Shown here: positions 1 to 10,148 of the stretch, piece after piece | Layout: every line of letters starts with the position of its first letter | How positions within the stretch are numbered: position 1 is the first letter of the stretch | DNA from: Chinchilla lanigera | Lineage: Eukaryota > Chordata > Mammalia > Rodentia > Chinchillidae | DNA length: 64,000 nt | Assembly: GCF_000276665.1 (NCBI RefSeq) | Contig: NW_004955417.1 | Span: 18,735,980 to 18,799,979 of the forward strand | Direction of reading: 5' to 3' | Notes under the pieces: model-generated | Seen by the model: the letters and a program-made list of their open reading frames with translations, nothing else | Told to the model about the DNA's origin: nothing | Database searches by the model: none | Translations under genes and position numbers: made by a program

Positions 1-1021
1 TATTTGAAATTATTCTAATCTTATTTTATAATTTAAAAATAGACACCTGAAAATTACAATAGAGAGGTGTACTAGCAGTCAACATACCAAAATAAAAATA
101 GAAATTCATAAAAGGGTCAGCATTTGCTTTCTACAGCATAGTACCTTATTCTTATAAATTTCTTTCCTTACAAATAGGGAAAATTACAACACCCTGCATG
201 TACAGTAATAAAGTTAATTTTTTATTTTGATTGAAATTCTAGGTAACAGTGGATTGGTGGTAAAAGCATGAGAGTGAGGGAAATGGAGATAATGTTCAAG
301 TGATACAAAATCTGTTAGAAAGACTTTTCAAAATACCTTTTGCAAAATATGATAAATGTAATTGAGAATAGTGTCATATAATTGAAAATTGCTAATACAA
401 TAATTTTAAATGTTTTCACTACAAGAATAATAAGTATTTCGGGTGATGGATGTATTCATTAGCTTGATTTAATTATTTATGAATCAGAACCTATTTTGCA
501 ACCTTTTCATTCATATGACTATAAATTACTAATTTAAAATAAAGCATAAATTTAAAATGTTTATTCTAGCTGAGCAATTGCTTAGATAGAATCTTTCAGT
601 ACATGTATGGTATGGGAAATTTATTTCTAAATTAGATGTAAAATTTGGGATAATCTTGAATGTTACTTTGAACATTTTTAATTTAAAGCCTGTGCTTGAA
701 AATCTGACTGGTATTCTGCAGTGAACTGTAGGTATGGAGTTGTGATGCATTCCTGGAACTAGTGAAAAATCAAATGAATGAAGAAGAAGATGTAGTTCCA
801 AGCTATTTTAAGAGTATCTTTGAGTTTTATTGGTTTTTTTTTTTCTTTTTCCTAGAAATATGATTGTCTCTTGGCAGAAGCATGGAGGTGGGAGATAGAA
901 TCGGACATTTTGGGAACCTTGTAGATAGTTTATCATTTGGACAAATACAATTCAGAGCAAAAAAGGCAGAAAATTGGAATTCATAATTACTGTGCCTACC
1001 TAGAAAGACTGATCTTCTCTA
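1..1021. other. AT-rich unassigned DNA
   Basis: No gene and no repeat family that I recognise. The sequence is AT-rich with short A and T runs, including a T-rich stretch near 830-850. Open frames are short and lack codon structure. It could contain old repeats too diverged to identify by eye. Confidence 0.5.
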
Positions 1022-1391
1022 GGTTACTTTCTTAGTTGCTGAGACAAAATATTTGACACCCAGAATTAAGGAAGGAAAGGTTTATTTAGCTCACAGTTTG
1101 TGGAGGTTTTAGTGCATACTTGGCTAGCTCCAAAGCGGAGTGGCACATGGCACTGGGCAACAGTTCATGGCGGCAGGGTAGGTGAATAGCAAGAGCAAAA
1201 GGGGAGGAGCAGCGAAAAGAGCAAGCCTCTTTCCCTCCCTTATGTTATATGCAAACTACCCACCCCAGGGCAGGTGTAACTCTCATACCCATAATCCCAG
1301 CATTAGAATATGGATCAATCAAAAACTCTAAAAGCCCGTCCCACGACTGCATGAGGTTTTGGGGGTACATCCACACACAAACCATAATAGT
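1022..1391 (-). mobile_element. MaLR-like solo LTR, minus strand
   Basis: On the minus strand it begins with a TATGGTTTGTGTG-type start. It continues through a CCCCCAAAACCTCATGCAG-like segment and a 'GTTTGCATATAACATAAGG' region, and ends with a 'GGTGTCAAATATTTTGTCTCAGCAACTAAG' type terminus (seen here as its complement). The same layout occurs on the plus strand at 24,817-25,168, 58,645-58,815 and 61,127-61,462, so this is one LTR family in several copies. The termini resemble mammalian apparent LTR retrotransposons (ERVL-MaLR). No internal region is attached, so it is called a solo LTR. Confidence 0.75.
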
Positions 1392-2164
1392 TTCCTAAAG
1401 ACTATACTTGCACTTTGATGGAATGCTAACATTTGTTTACTACTTTGTATAATTATATTCAGGATCTGATTACTTATTACCACTCATTGCAAAGACCTTG
1501 ACAAGACATGTCTCTCCCTAGATTACTGCAGTGAGCCTTAAATGTTCCACTTCTCTCTCATTTCCTCTGAGCATTTACCCAGTCCATTTATAAGTACTTT
1601 TAGAGTGATTCTGTTAAACAGTCATACGATTGCATTATTCCTGTGATACACAACTCTCACAGGCCTGCCAATTCACATAAAGTAAAGGTCTTCCCCCAAG
1701 TATAGTCTGCTAGGCTCTCTATGGTCTTATGACCCTCACATATGTACCTTTATCTCTACTCTTCTTCTCCTTGTTATTAACTTCTAGCATTGCTGACCTC
1801 AGAGTCAGAAAACAGTTCTCAACATACAGTATGAGCTCAATAAATAATCATTGAGTGACTGAAGATTATATCATAATTTACAAATGGCCTCAAGAACACA
1901 AGATTTTTCTACCTCTTCACAGTGTCATAATTTGTGTTTTGATGATTTCTTTCACACTTACTCATTTCCTCATCTCAGTATTGTTTTCTTGATAGCAATG
2001 TATAAAGGCTTCAAAAATTACTTGTTCTTGTGAATTGCTTTTCAAAGATAAAATAATGTCTCCCAGAATGGATTTTCCCTCATTCCATTGGCTGGAAATT
2101 AGTCACATGTCTTGCTGTACCTAAACCAATCAGTGGTGTAGGGATCACATGGTAACTCTCTGGG
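1392..2164. other. Unassigned non-coding DNA
   Basis: No gene. The sequence is less AT-rich than its left neighbour. A segment around 1,640-1,770 could be an old LINE-2-like or other ancient repeat, but I cannot support a family. The base AAAGACTATACTT near 1,397 resembles the first bases of U3 snoRNA only over about a dozen positions and is not called. Confidence 0.4.
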
Positions 2165-2355
2165 CTACTGATAATGAATCACTGGTGCATTTCAGAATCA
2201 CATGGGAGTTTGTTGCATTACAGATTTTCATGACTCACCTCAAAATAACAGAATCATGCAACGATGGAGGCATTGAAAATTTTGAAAGGCACTCAGGTCA
2301 TTATAAGTTGCAGCCAAGCTTAAAAACCAATGGTCTATCTCTAGACTGTGCTGGA
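2165..2355 (+). mobile_element. MER5-like hAT-Charlie non-autonomous DNA element
   Basis: The stretch follows the general layout of the MER5 MITE family. It has a start like 'CATTTCAGAATCACATGGGA', a middle with diverged match, and a right end 'AACCAATGGTCTATCTCTAG' resembling the family's 'GAGAACCACTGGTCTAG' terminus. It is diverged, as expected for a MITE that predates placental radiation. No transposase is encoded. Ends are approximate. Confidence 0.5.
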
Positions 2356-3643
2356 GCAGGGTATAAAGAAAATTGCTGCAGATGAATGGTAAGTATTCCA
2401 ATAATACACAGCTTCTGCAAGAATGGGAAATGTGGGTCACAGGAAGGATAAAGTGAAAGAGCAATCAAGATGTCTGTATAAAGTATTAAATCTTTATCCT
2501 TGTAAACATTAGAAATAGTCTATTTCTTCCTTAATGTAAATGTGTTAGGGATTTTGTATGATCCAAACCATTTCATCCTATTTATTTGCGTACACTAACA
2601 GAGGCTACCATGTGCCAAAGTTATGAAAGAAAGAGATTTCTGGCCTTGAGAAAACCTTTTAAACAGCCTTTAAACCTGCAGGACATTCCTCCCACTCACA
2701 GCTCTATCATGCTCCATTGCACTGGGGCACTTTGGTACCAGTGATAACGAATTATTTTAACTTTCGTTGTTACCCTACTGTGTAACTGACCTTTTGAAAA
2801 CCAAGGGAAGTGGTTAACTTCTCACCACGCATCTCAAGGATGAAGGCTTCTCTTCATTATTTGCAACTAGCTTTCTGTTACAGACACTGTAGACAGCAGT
2901 TTGACTATGAAGGATCCTGAAGGCAGTTAGCAAAAATCACAAAAGCGGCTTTTATTTCTGAGTGATGTGAATGAATAATAGTTATAACATTTCTCAATGG
3001 CCTCCTGAGCAGGGCACCCAAGAAGTTCTGGAGAACTTAAGAAAGTCTTTCATAACACTGCATGATTTGTAGAAATCCATTTCTCTGCCAGACTCATTTT
3101 GGATTTGAATGTGAAGACTTGGGTTATGATAACATCAAGAAGTTGCCATATAGCGTGGAAGATAAAATTGCTATCAGACAATGTGTTAAAAAATATTTAA
3201 AGTGAAACATTTAAAACAAAGAGTTGATAACATAAATTCTATGACTTACCCTTGTTGCTTCAAATTTTCAGGATTTTGTAAATTAATTAACTGCAGATTT
3301 CAACTACTAGCCATGTCTTTCTTTTAAGTACTATTAACGCACAAGCTTAGGCATTCAATGCAAATGAGAAAAGCTTATGAAAAACACAAATGATTGCTTG
3401 GTCACCTAATTCCTCACACAGATGACATATAAACTCTACACAGTCATACACATGTAACACTTTTACATTCTGTGACCCAAGTACAGAAAACTATTTTTTA
3501 AATTTTCAATTATTTCCATGGTAACAGAAAAAAAGACAAGCCTCCTGGGACTATAAAGTTAAGAGTGTTTAAAGTCTCCAGTTCACTATTAGGAACTGCC
3601 ATCCTTGAAAATTTTAGTTGCATTCTTCAGCAGTTTTCTGGAG
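2356..3643. other. Unassigned non-coding DNA
   Basis: No gene or recognisable mobile element. The base composition is ordinary for mammalian intergenic DNA. Nothing in the reading frames suggests an exon with proper splice sites. Confidence 0.45.
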
Positions 3644-3722
3644 ATTTTTCTTTTCTTTCTTTTCCCCCAAAAAATAATGAAAGAAAGGAGAAAACAAAGA
3701 AAAGAGAAAAGAGAGAAGAAAA
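3644..3722. repeat. Pyrimidine tract followed by purine tract
   Basis: A TTTTCTTTTCTTTCTTTTC tract is followed directly by an A/G-only tract of about 50 bases (GAAAGAAAGGAGAAAACAAAGAAAAG and on). The two halves are roughly complementary, so single strands could fold back. Such polypurine tracts can also form triplex DNA. Coding is unlikely, although open frames run through on both strands because of the skewed composition. Confidence 0.7.
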
Positions 3723-3771
3723 ATATAACTGTTTGAAACCTGACGCTCTCCTTAGGTAAGTAGAGTGTGTG

Positions 3772-3937
3772 GAGCTAGGCATGGTGGTTTGTCTTGTAAT
3801 TCCAGCATTCCGGAGGATGAGGGAGGAGGATAACCTATAAATTTCAGACCTTGCTGGGCAACAAAGTGACTTCAAGACCAGCCTGAACTACCATAGAAAG
3901 ACCCTGTCTAATAAAACAAAAAAAGAAACAAAAAATT
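3772..3937 (+). mobile_element. B1-like SINE (7SL-derived), plus strand
   Basis: It starts 'GAGCTAGGCATGGTGGTTTG', which corresponds to the B1 pol III A-box region. It continues through 'TAATTCCAGCATTCCGGAGG', then 'GACTTCAAGACCAGCCTGA' and 'AGAAAGACCCTGTCT', and ends in an A-rich tail. The copy is diverged by several substitutions and small gaps, so it is not among the youngest copies. Confidence 0.85.
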
Positions 3938-4070
3938 AGAATGTGAGTTCAGGAGGGTAATACATCTGAAACTAAAATTTGTAAATTTTGTGTACATCTC
4001 AGGGAATGGTGGATTTAAATATTGATTTAGGTACTAAAATTGGAAGTTCGCAAAATTAAAAGAAATTTTT

Positions 4071-4222
4071 TTTTCTGTCTTTTTTTTTTTGAGACAGAGT
4101 CTCACTATGCAGTTCAGGCTGGCCTGGAGTTCACTCTGTAGTTGGTCTTGAACTAGCAATGATCCTCCTGCCTCAGCCTCCTGAGTGCCGGGATTACAGG
4201 TGTGTGCCACCATGTCCAGCCT
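4071..4222 (-). mobile_element. B1-like SINE, minus strand
   Basis: The plus strand shows a T-run, then 'GAGACAGAGTCTCACTATGC', 'GATCCTCCTGCCTCAGCCTC', 'GGGATTACAGGTGTGTGCC' and 'CATGTCCAGCC'. This is the reverse complement of a B1-like element with its A-tail. An AGAAATT/AGAAGAAATT similarity at the two flanks may be a worn target-site duplication. Confidence 0.9.
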
Positions 4223-4589
4223 AGAAGAAATTGTTGAGAGGACTAACTACAACAGCTATTTAATTTAAAAATGTATAAATTATACATAGAAATGTATATG
4301 TACATAAATTAATTATATAAAAGGATTTTGATAAAATATGTATATATCTTCACTCATGCATGTAAATATACAATTTATATTTAAATATACATATGCACAT
4401 CTGGAAGTTTTAGGGTGCCTGTATGTATATATTCAGTTAAAATAGAATAAACACATTTTAATCTTTAAAACTAAACAAATATTTTTACTTAAATAATTGT
4501 AACTATGTACAATATCTTACATAATATCCCTAATTGCAAAGAATTTACAGTTTGGAAAAACATAAAGTGAATTATAAAAGAAATTATGT
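4223..4589. other. AT-rich low-complexity DNA
   Basis: The stretch is dominated by TA/TAT steps (for example around 4,265-4,400, with repeated ATATGTACATA-type runs). No gene or mobile-element signature is visible. Confidence 0.5.
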
Positions 4590-5000
4590 ATAAGAATGTT
4601 ACTGATATTTGAGTGTTGACTTTGTATCTAGCTATGCTACTGAATTTGTTGATTAATTCTAGGAGTCTCTTGGTTGAGTTTTGGGGGTCTTCTATGTAGA
4701 GTATCATGTCTTCTGCAAATAAAGATAATGTTACTTCTTCCTTTCTGAACCTTATTCCTTTTATTTCTCTCTCTTTTCTAATTGCTCTAGCTAATATTTC
4801 CAGAACTATATTGAATAGGAGTGGTGACAGTAGACAACTTTGTCTTATTTCTCATTTTAAAGTGAAAGATTTCAGTTTTTGTCCATTTAGTATCATGCTG
4901 GCTGTTTGTCATATGCAGTATAAGAAACGTTGAATTCCTTCCAACTTGTATGGTGAAGCTTTGCATCATTTCTAATTTTTTTATTACTTGTTACTGTCTT
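4590..5000 (-). mobile_element. LINE-1 ORF2 fragment (reverse transcriptase), minus strand
   Basis: The minus strand encodes recognisable L1 reverse-transcriptase residues: an [20 protein letters not shown] block (here with the AD of the catalytic FADD reading into a broken frame), then [15 protein letters not shown]. On the plus strand this reads as 'GTATCATGTCTTCTGCAAAT', the familiar antisense of the catalytic site. The frame is interrupted and both ends are truncated, so it is a dead fragment of an element that normally encodes an endonuclease/reverse transcriptase of about 1,280 residues. Confidence 0.85.
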
Positions 5001-6154
5001 TGATTGTTTGATCAATCTTACATTCTTACATCTGGTGGACGGAGCAATTTCATTGAAGGTAATAATATGGAATGTAGCAACCATGATTAATTCCTATTAT
5101 TTTGCTTTGAGGTCATGTATCATTACCGTTGTTTTTGTTTTTGTTTTCATTGTTGTTGTTTTATTAGCTTTTTTCTCTTTAAGATAAAAAAAATTATTAG
5201 TGAAAAACAAAAATAAACAATAAATTATGATCATATTTTGATAACTATAAGCATAGAGAATAGAGGTCTGAGAGTGACTTTAATTTTGAGGAAGCTTCAT
5301 GAAGTTTTTAATTTGATCTTCCAGCTTTTACCCATAAAATCATTTATCTACATTTTCTAATTTTGTATAAGTGTGTAGCAAAATACTGAAACATAGCACA
5401 TGGTGAATAAATATTATCTTGTTACTTTAATGATAATAAGATGTAAAACTAATAGCAATAGAGAACATGACAAAAGAATCAATCTAAGTGAGAAAATCAT
5501 AATTGCAGCAGGCTAGGTGAAGTAGTTCACATTTTATACTGATATGGTCAAAGAAGACAGAAATTAAGTTGTGATCTAAAAAATGTTACTTTGTACTGAA
5601 ATATATGGAAAAGAATGACTGTCTATGGAAGAATATATATATGTGTCTTCAAAACCATCCTGATTTAGGTATTATTAATCTAGTTTTATAGGTGGATATT
5701 TCCAAAGCTCAAAACCAGTAAATTTCTTGTACTCTTTTACAAGCTTATGTGAAAGTAGTAAGACCTGAATTTCATTTAAATCTATGAAATCTCCAAACAC
5801 CAGCTGTTCGCATTAGAATCTTTATCCCCTCAATAAAACAAAACAAAACAGTCTAGAAGACTTTTGGGTTCAAATAAAATTAGAAAGAGGCAGAGATCCA
5901 GAGACCACTTATCCACAATTTATTGATATATCCAGACCTCTTCACTGAAGGACAGGCAAAGATTAAATCAGAGGTGTAAATACGGAACAGATATATAGGT
6001 TCAGGCAATTGCTAATTTTCTTGACATAAGGCAAATGATACATATGAAAGGAAAGAGAATGAATAGCTTAACTGTACCTGGATCGGAATTTTCCAGGACT
6101 TCAATACCAAACAAGTAAATTTTAGCCAATAGATTAGGGCAAGCTATAAACCTG
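5001..6154. other. Unassigned AT-rich DNA, possibly L1 edge at left
   Basis: The first 150 bases hold T-rich 'TTGTTTTTGTTTTTGTTTTC' sequence that resembles a segment at 14,880-14,980 and may be a shared L1-derived or simple-repeat stretch. The rest has no gene or recognisable repeat. Confidence 0.4.
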
Positions 6155-7080
6155 TGGTGGATTGACATTTAGTGGTCAACCTGTAACATCCAGCTGAATT
6201 GAACCAGCATGGTGCTGGGTGTGGGAGGCCCACCTGAGGATTGTTGCCAGCAGCATAAGAGGCAGAACTGGTGAAGAAGAAGAGAGGCTGTTGGGAGCTG
6301 GGAGAAGCTGTTGGATATTGTTAAAAGCTGTAAGGAGCTGTTGGTTCTCTTGGAGGAGCTTGTCGTGCAGGCTTTCCTGACAAACTCAGCTATCATGATT
6401 GTCTGAGGAGCTTGGGACCTTGTTGTCATTGATAATGGCTCTGGTCACTTTGAGGGAGCTGTGGTCCTCACTTCAAGCATCGCTTCCTGGCTCCGGAGGG
6501 GAAGGTGATACACTGCTCAGTCTGCTGGAGAAGCTTGTTGCCTTGATTTTTCTGACAGGAACTCGGCTTTCCTCATCATCAGAGGATCTTGGGACCTCCT
6601 TGTTGCTGAGGATGGCTGTGGTAATTTTCAGGGACATTCTGGATTTATTTTGAACACTCTTCCTGGTTCCAGTGCAGATCCCTCAGCCTGCTAGCACAAA
6701 TCCTTTATCCTGCTGGCACAGACTTTCTATCTTCCATCACTGACCTTTGAGCCTTCCCAGCACAGATCCATAAAACAGATCTGCCTGAGACATTGTCGTA
6801 GGCTCTAGGTCTCCAGTTGGACTCTTGGGAGGCAATGTTATGGGCTCTAGGTCTTTAGTTGGACAGAGGAAGGACATTGGCATGGGACTTAGGCCTTCAG
6901 CTGGATTCTTTAGTCCTTAGTGTGTGGACCGATTTCTTATGCTCTCTTCATATATGACTCTTTGGGTAATTGTTATAAAATAATTCTATGTACTATATGT
7001 TGTGTATTATATTGTTCCCCTTGCAAAACCCCAAAATACAACAGAGAGTATTTGGCAACAGGGTGGCAAGAAGACAGTGA
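6155..7080 (+). mobile_element. LTR-like repeat, copy 1 of a diverged pair
   Basis: This stretch is clearly homologous along its whole length to 44,798-45,690 in the same orientation. Shared landmarks are 'GTGGGAGGCCCACCTGAGGA', 'GCCAGCAGCATAAGAGGCAG', 'CTTCCTGGCTCC', 'GCTGAGGATGGCTGTGG', 'CTCAGCCTGCTAGCACA' and 'ATGGGCTCTAGGTCT'. It has two internal levels of repetition: two units of about 170 bases (about 6,350-6,500 and 6,520-6,680), and three short units around 6,795-6,915 built on 'GGCTCTAGGTCTCCAGTTGGA'. An AT-rich TATA-like segment follows at about 6,970. Internal enhancer-like repeats followed by a TATA-like region are typical of retroviral LTRs. The family is not identified and no coding region is attached. 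Confidence 0.5.
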
Positions 7081-7329
7081 AGCTTTGCAAGATTCACTTG
7101 AACATATAGTAGTAAATTTGGGGTGAAATATAACCAAATTATTTCCTTTACTGTGAAGAGTCTTTTTCATTTGATGTAATTCACTTGGTTTTTGCTTGTT
7201 TACTTGGTTTTGGTTTTGTTTTTGTTTCATTTTGTTTTGCTTGTATTGCCTGTCCTTGTGAGGTTTTATCTTAAAAAGTATTGCCAAGTTCACTGTTATT
7301 TAGCATTCCCCAATTTTTTCCCAGCTGTT

Positions 7330-7700
7330 TCACAGTATAAGATCTTAGATTTAAGTCTTGAATCTATTTTGAATTAATTTGTGTGTCTAATGAAAGGTAG
7401 AGGTCTAAATTCATTCTCTATATGGATATGCAGTTTTCCCAGCACCAAGTATTGAAGAGACAGTCTTTTTCCCATTTTGCATTCTTGGTAACTTTGTAAA
7501 AAAAAAAAAAAAAAAAACGAAATCAGTTGGCAGTAAATGTGTGGGTTTATTTCTGTGTTCTCAATTTTTCTCCATCCCTGTATGTGTCTATTTGTGTATC
7601 AGGACTTTGTGGTCTCATTACTCCATTTTTATGGTAAGTTGTAATCGCTTGTGCCTCCAGTTTTATTCTTTAGCACAAAATTACTTTGGTTTTTTTTGGG
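7330..7700 (-). mobile_element. LINE-1 ORF2 3' part, minus strand (left piece)
   Basis: The plus strand reads as L1 antisense: 'AGTCTTGAATCTATTTTGAA', 'AGGTAGAGGTCTAAATTCAT', 'AGTTTTCCCAGCACCAAGTA' and 'GGGTTTATTTCTGTGTTCTC'. The element resumes at 8,091 after an inserted LTR. A run of 20 A residues at 7,498-7,517 sits inside it and is best explained as expansion of a short A-run. Confidence 0.8.
7498..7517. repeat. Poly(A) run of 20 inside L1
   Basis: Twenty consecutive A residues. It lies within antisense L1 sequence, not at the end of a recognisable insertion, so it is a mononucleotide microsatellite rather than a retroposon tail. Confidence 0.9.
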
Positions 7701-7713
7701 GGGGGGCAGGGTT

Positions 7714-8090
7714 GTGATGATGTATTGTGCTGATTAATCTTGATTGTCACCGTAATTGAGATTAAGAGGTTTTAGGAGTGGTAACTACATTGTGAGGAAC
7801 TGACCTTGTCAGCTTGTTGATTGTTATGCATCCACAGCTATATGAACAAGGACCAGGACCTTGGTGGGGTATATTGGGCTCTGGCTCCTTCCTCTCTGGC
7901 CCTTTCCTACCTGCTCTGCTTCCTGGCCTTCCTGAGTAACCAGTTCTCCTCCACCATCCCTCTCATCATGATGTTCCTGCATTGGAGCCAGCCAGCAATG
8001 GACTTACAATTGTGAGTTAAAGTAAATCTCCCTTCCTTAAATTGTGGATGTCAGATACTTCGTCCTAGCAATGGAAATTGAGGCAGTACA
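7714..8090 (+). mobile_element. MaLR-type LTR inserted in L1
   Basis: It begins 'TGATGATGTATTGTGCTGAT' and runs through 'CTGCTCTGCTTCCTGGCC', 'ATGATGTTCCTGCATTGG' and 'GTGAGTTAAAGTAAATCTCC'. It ends 'GATGTCAGATACTTCGTC...GCAGTACA'. This order matches rodent/mammalian MaLR LTRs (ORR1/MT/MST kind). Antisense L1 sequence continues on both sides (to 7,700 and from 8,091), showing that the LTR split an older L1. Confidence 0.7.
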
Positions 8091-8230
8091 CGTACAAATT
8101 TTAGGTTTATTTTTCCTAGTCCTGTGAATAATGACTTGGGCAGTGTGATAGGGGTTGCATTATATCTGAGCATTTCTTTAGGGAGCAGAAACATATTAAC
8201 AATCTGGGTATTTTCAATCTGTGATTAAAA
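8091..8230 (-). mobile_element. LINE-1, minus strand (right piece)
   Basis: 'TTTTTCCTAGTCCTGTGAAT', 'GATAGGGGTTGCATTATATC' and 'AACAATCTGGGTATTTTCAA' are the antisense of the L1 ORF2 C-terminal region. They follow on from the piece ending at 7,700. Confidence 0.75.
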
Positions 8231-8319
8231 GATATCCTTACAGAGAAAGAAGAAATATTTGTATACTATACATAGAGCAGCAGTTCATTTCTAGAATTTA
8301 AAAAAGCACAAACAACTCA

Positions 8320-8935
8320 CAATGCAAAGTAAAGGTATATGATCAAGCAATATCACTGAGAGGTATATATCCAAAACAATGAAATCAATGTGTCAAAGAG
8401 ATATTTATTGTAGCTATATTCATAACCTCAAATACATGAACTCAACCGAAATGTCCATCAACTAATGAAAAGATAAAGACAATGTGTGTATATACACTGC
8501 AATATTTTTTATTGTAGAAAACAAGGAAGCAGTCATTTTTGGCAACATAATACCAGAGGGCATTACACTAACTGAAATAAGCTACACAGAATGATAAACA
8601 TTATAATATCAAGTGGAATCTAAACATCATTGTTCTCATAGAAACTGTGAATAGACTAGTGGTCAGAGTAGGGGTAAAGAATGCTGTGAAAATATTAATT
8701 AATAGGCTAGATAAGAGGAATACATTTTAGTGCTTAGACTAAAAGTAAAGCATTATGTGCTACAAGATACACAGAACTGAGGATTTTGTATATTTTTAGA
8801 ACAAAGTCATGATAAATATTTAAGGTGACTGGTATATAATTACACTGATTTGATCTGCTCATCACACAATGTGACTTTGAATTAAAGCATCTCCCTGTAC
8901 CTCCTAAATATTTACAGTTGTTTTGTGCCAACCCA
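8320..8935 (+). mobile_element. LINE-1 3' end, plus strand
   Basis: Sense-strand L1 sequence includes 'TTGTAGCTATATTCATAACC', 'AAATGTCCATCAACTAATGA' and 'GCATTACACTAACTGAAATA'. It then runs into 3' UTR sequence: 'AGTGGTCAGAGTAGGGGTA', 'CATGATAAATATTTAAGGTG', 'ATTACACTGATTTGATCT'. It is 5'-truncated and opposite in orientation to the L1 just upstream, so the two are separate insertions or an inversion. Confidence 0.75.
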
Positions 8936-10099
8936 GAAAAGCTAAGTTAGAGGAAATTTGATTAGTTAAGGTATTTTAACAGTCATCTAGCAATGGTTCA
9001 GGCCCTGATGTGACAGCAACAGGAAAAGAAGAATCTGATAAACATTCATTTAAAGGGGTTAGGTGAAATTCTACTTAATTACCCATGTGTTGGTGTAGAA
9101 GGAAAAAAAGACAAAAATATAGATAATTCATAAATATAGCAAATGATATCTGTAAATGGAATAAATAAGTGGAGAATGATTGTGTCAGTGAAAGAGATAG
9201 CTTATTCATGGTGGGAACATTGTTTTTGAGCTAATATATTTGACTTTTAAAATAAATAGTATAAAATGATAATGAAAAAATCTGTTCTTTCATTTATTCC
9301 ACAAATATTTTAGTATGTTTCAATGATGCATAAAAAAACTGTTCTTCTTGGTAATGCGGTAAATGAGCGATATTTTTTATTATTTTGTTCCGGACCCTAT
9401 CTGCGTCTTCAAAGACCACACATTTAGTGTTGAAATAAGTAACAAAGTGGTGTAAATTAATGAAATAGAAATAGCCTTAAAGAAATAAACAGAATTGTAA
9501 GATAGTTACTATAGATGGAAAGGGTTATTTTGGTATAATCAGAAATATTTTTCTCAAGAATGTGGCATGTAATCTGAATCCCAAAGATAAGAAGAAATCA
9601 TCCATTCACATATCCAGTTAGTCTTTGATAATAGCTGACATGGTACCTAAATCTGGTTCTGTAAAGCCAGCAAGTGGGTATTGATTACATAGACCCATGG
9701 AAATTGACCAAAATGTTTATGCACTATTTTAAATGCAATGTCACCACTGAAGAAATACAGAGAGAAATGTCATTATCAGAAATGATACTATCTTCTCTGT
9801 AGAGGAAGAAGTGGAAGAAATCTCCTTTGGATGATATGGCATTTGGCGTAAGGGCTGGTGTTGCCTTGGAACAGAAGACTACAGCTAAGATGGAGAAAAG
9901 TTAAAGGCTTTTAAAACATACTTTGAGGTAGAAATAGAAATTCAAACTGATAGACTCATTTGTGGCCGATGAGATAATTTGAGGATACAGAATAAAATCT
10001 ACTTTTTGTTTGTGCTTATTGTTTTTGAAATTGGATATTTATGTCATTTACTGAGAGGAAAATTTAAAAATAGAACTGTTTGAAAAAATAGATCTAGAT
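8936..10099. other. Unassigned DNA with a possible ancient repeat
   Basis: No gene. The part from about 9,288 to 9,480 starts 'CATTTATTCCACAAATATTT' and resembles the widespread 'TTCATTCAACAAATATTTATTGAGC' motif of ancient mammalian L2/MIR-like repeats, but only weakly. The remainder holds nothing I recognise. Confidence 0.35.
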
Positions 10100-10148
10100 T
10101 TGTGTGTGTGTGTATGTGTGTGTGTGAGTGTGTGTGTGTGTGTGTGTA
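10100..10148. repeat. (TG)n microsatellite, interrupted
   Basis: About 24 TG units broken by single TA and GA steps. Alternating purine-pyrimidine sequence of this kind can adopt Z-DNA and is usually length-polymorphic. Confidence 0.95.

Noticed and set aside
1397..1412. Short match to the start of U3 snoRNA
   Set aside because: Only about a dozen bases agree and the boxes that follow in U3 are absent.
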